Assembly (NCBI RefSeq): GCF_013315265.1
Contig: NZ_JABUFE010000001.1
Span: 469,001 to 533,000 of the forward strand
Origin: Parasulfitobacter algicola
GTDB lineage: Bacteria > Pseudomonadota > Alphaproteobacteria > Rhodobacterales > Rhodobacteraceae
Direction of reading: 5' to 3'
DNA length: 64,000 bases
The position numbers were made by a program, and so were the translations under genes. Below the pieces are notes generated by a model. That model searched no databases and was not told the origin of the DNA. It worked only from the letters and a program-made list of their open reading frames with translations. This document shows, piece after piece, positions 63,113-64,000 of this stretch (the first letter of the stretch is position 1; every line of letters starts with the position of its first letter).

Positions 63113-63411
63113 TGCGCGATACCAATGATTTTCCTGAAAAACCTAACGATGATCATTTGGTCATTGCCCAAGCTGGCGACTCTTACTGGCTATTGGATGG
63201 AGAGCCGCATTTCAGTGCGATGTTATCGGGGCTTGGTCCTTATCCGACGCCCATTCAATGCGTTATGTTCACATCCGTCTTTCATCTGACGGAATTTCTG
63301 CAAGCCCAAGGCACTGAATTGTCTGCTTTGTGGGGGATCAACCCGGCGATCATCACACGTCTGGAACGCAAAGATGAGATTGTTCAAATCAGCCCTGTGG
63401 ACGCCGCATAA
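63112..63411 (+). CDS. 99-aa protein between fusion and vgrG, unknown
   Basis: A small cytoplasmic-looking protein: HLVIAQAGDSYWLLDGEPHFSAML, then VFHLTEFLQAQGTELSALWGINPAII. No signal peptide or TM, no family recognised. Its ATG shares a base with the fusion gene stop and it lies 27 bp before vgrG, so it is co-expressed with both. A VgrG-loading adaptor, an immunity-like protein, or a regulator are possible; none is supported by motifs. Confidence 0.65.
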   Translation: MRDTNDFPEKPNDDHLVIAQAGDSYWLLDGEPHFSAMLSGLGPYPTPIQCVMFTSVFHLTEFLQAQGTELSALWGINPAIITRLERKDEIVQISPVDAA

Positions 63412-63438
63412 ACCGCCCGGCAGCAAGAAAGAAAAAAG

Positions 63439-64000
63439 ATGGCAAATGACATCATCCTGAAGGGTCGGCAAATAGAGTTGAAGCTGCCCAACAATCTAAA
63501 GGGTTCGCTGATCCGTGCCCAGGTCGATGAAGGTCTTAGCTGCATCACGCAAACCCAAATCGAATTCATGTCGACCGATCTTGATCTGGATTTGCAAAAA
63601 CTTGTCGGGGAACGTCTGTGTCTGGAAATCGACGCACCCAAAGATAAGATCCGTTATTTTCAAGGACATTGCGTTGCGACCGAATATCTGGGGTCGCACG
63701 GTGAACAGGGATATTTCCGCGCGACAGTGCGGCCGTGGCTTTGGTTTTTGACCCGTACATCGAATTGCCGGATTTTTCAGGACAAGTCTGTCATTGATAT
63801 CATCAAGGAAATCTTCGGACAGCGTGGCTTTTCTGATTTCAAGGATAAGACTAAGCATTCTTATACAAAACGGACATATTGCGTTCAATACAGGGAAACC
63901 GATTTTGCCTTTATTTCCAGACTGATGGAAGAAGAAGGTATCTATTATTATCACTCTCACGATAAAACTAAAGAAACGCTGATCCTGACAGATGAGGCAA
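63439..64000 (+). CDS. vgrG: T6SS spike protein VgrG (TssI), 5' part
   Basis: The first 187 residues of a VgrG, cut by the window end with no stop. Start ATG at 63439 after GAAAGAAAAAAG. The gp27-like N-terminal domain is recognisable by CVQYRETDFAFISRLMEEEG and the following IYYYHSH. It forms the trimeric spike on the Hcp tube and carries effectors or PAAR proteins; what follows it on the right would show the cargo. Confidence 0.95.
   Translation, partial: MANDIILKGRQIELKLPNNLKGSLIRAQVDEGLSCITQTQIEFMSTDLDLDLQKLVGERLCLEIDAPKDKIRYFQGHCVATEYLGSHGEQGYFRATVRPWLWFLTRTSNCRIFQDKSVIDIIKEIFGQRGFSDFKDKTKHSYTKRTYCVQYRETDFAFISRLMEEEGIYYYHSHDKTKETLILTDEA

Noticed and set aside
1-64000. CRISPR array, rRNA operon, or intact transposase
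   Set aside because: No regularly spaced repeats, rRNA-like sequence or transposase-type protein was seen on either strand.

Overview
The window is bacterial chromosome, most likely from a marine alphaproteobacterium of the Rhodobacteraceae (Roseobacter group). This is inferred from three things: the block mesaconyl-CoA hydratase / DUF1737 / NnrU / (3S)-malyl-CoA thioesterase, whose order I recall from Rhodobacter; the TctABC, FrcBCA-type and iol gene sets; and the style of the type VI secretion (T6SS) cluster. Base composition looks moderate rather than strongly GC-rich. No database search was possible.

Layout. 1-2.7 kb: an accessory strip with the 5' part of an interrupted tRNA-Arg(CCU), an Abi_2 (abortive infection) protein, a perfect 27-bp-arm palindrome, a winged-helix protein and a lytic-transglycosylase-like lipoprotein. 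2.7-11.3 kb: housekeeping and central metabolism (gatB, a pirin, a lipoprotein, the ethylmalonyl-CoA pathway block on the minus strand, a DsbA/FrnE-like protein, a small K+ channel, a Bcr/CflA-type transporter). 11.4-16 kb: two large unrecognised proteins, one with a nucleotidyltransferase-like motif set, then a Crp/Fnr regulator. 16-23.4 kb: a carboxylate uptake and catabolism locus (TctCBA, ABM monooxygenase, lactonase-like MBL hydrolase; divergent IPMDH-type dehydrogenase, Gfo/Idh oxidoreductase, FCD-type GntR regulator) around a shared intergenic palindrome. 23.4-27.5 kb: a hybrid histidine kinase with an EF-hand-like loop in its sensor region, an XRE/DUF2975 pair and a lipoprotein. 27.6-41.7 kb: a myo-inositol regulon: FrcBCA-type ABC transporter, small membrane protein and LacI regulator, a decayed gene region, then divergent oxidoreductase/IolE-like genes and iolD-iolC-iolB-iolJ-iolG. 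Two copies of the same palindromic operator tie the two halves together.

42.4-64 kb: one colinear plus-strand gene train. It starts with an ECF sigma factor and zinc-finger anti-sigma factor, continues with a subtilase, a caspase-like/peptidoglycan-binding protein, a DUF3365 haem-sensor-like HAMP protein and a Ser/Thr kinase, and runs into T6SS genes tssA-B-C-hcp-tagJ-E-F-G-H. These are followed by an unrecognised lysine-rich protein, a 936-aa fusion of a second TssB to a truncated TssC-like region with long acidic segments, a 99-aa unknown and the start of vgrG, cut by the window edge. The membrane-complex genes tssJ/K/L/M are not in the window.

The strongest novelty candidates are the TssB-TssC-like fusion, the wiring of an ECF/anti-sigma/protease module to the T6SS genes, the 388-aa orphan inside the cluster, and the 836-aa protein with a nucleotidyltransferase-like motif.
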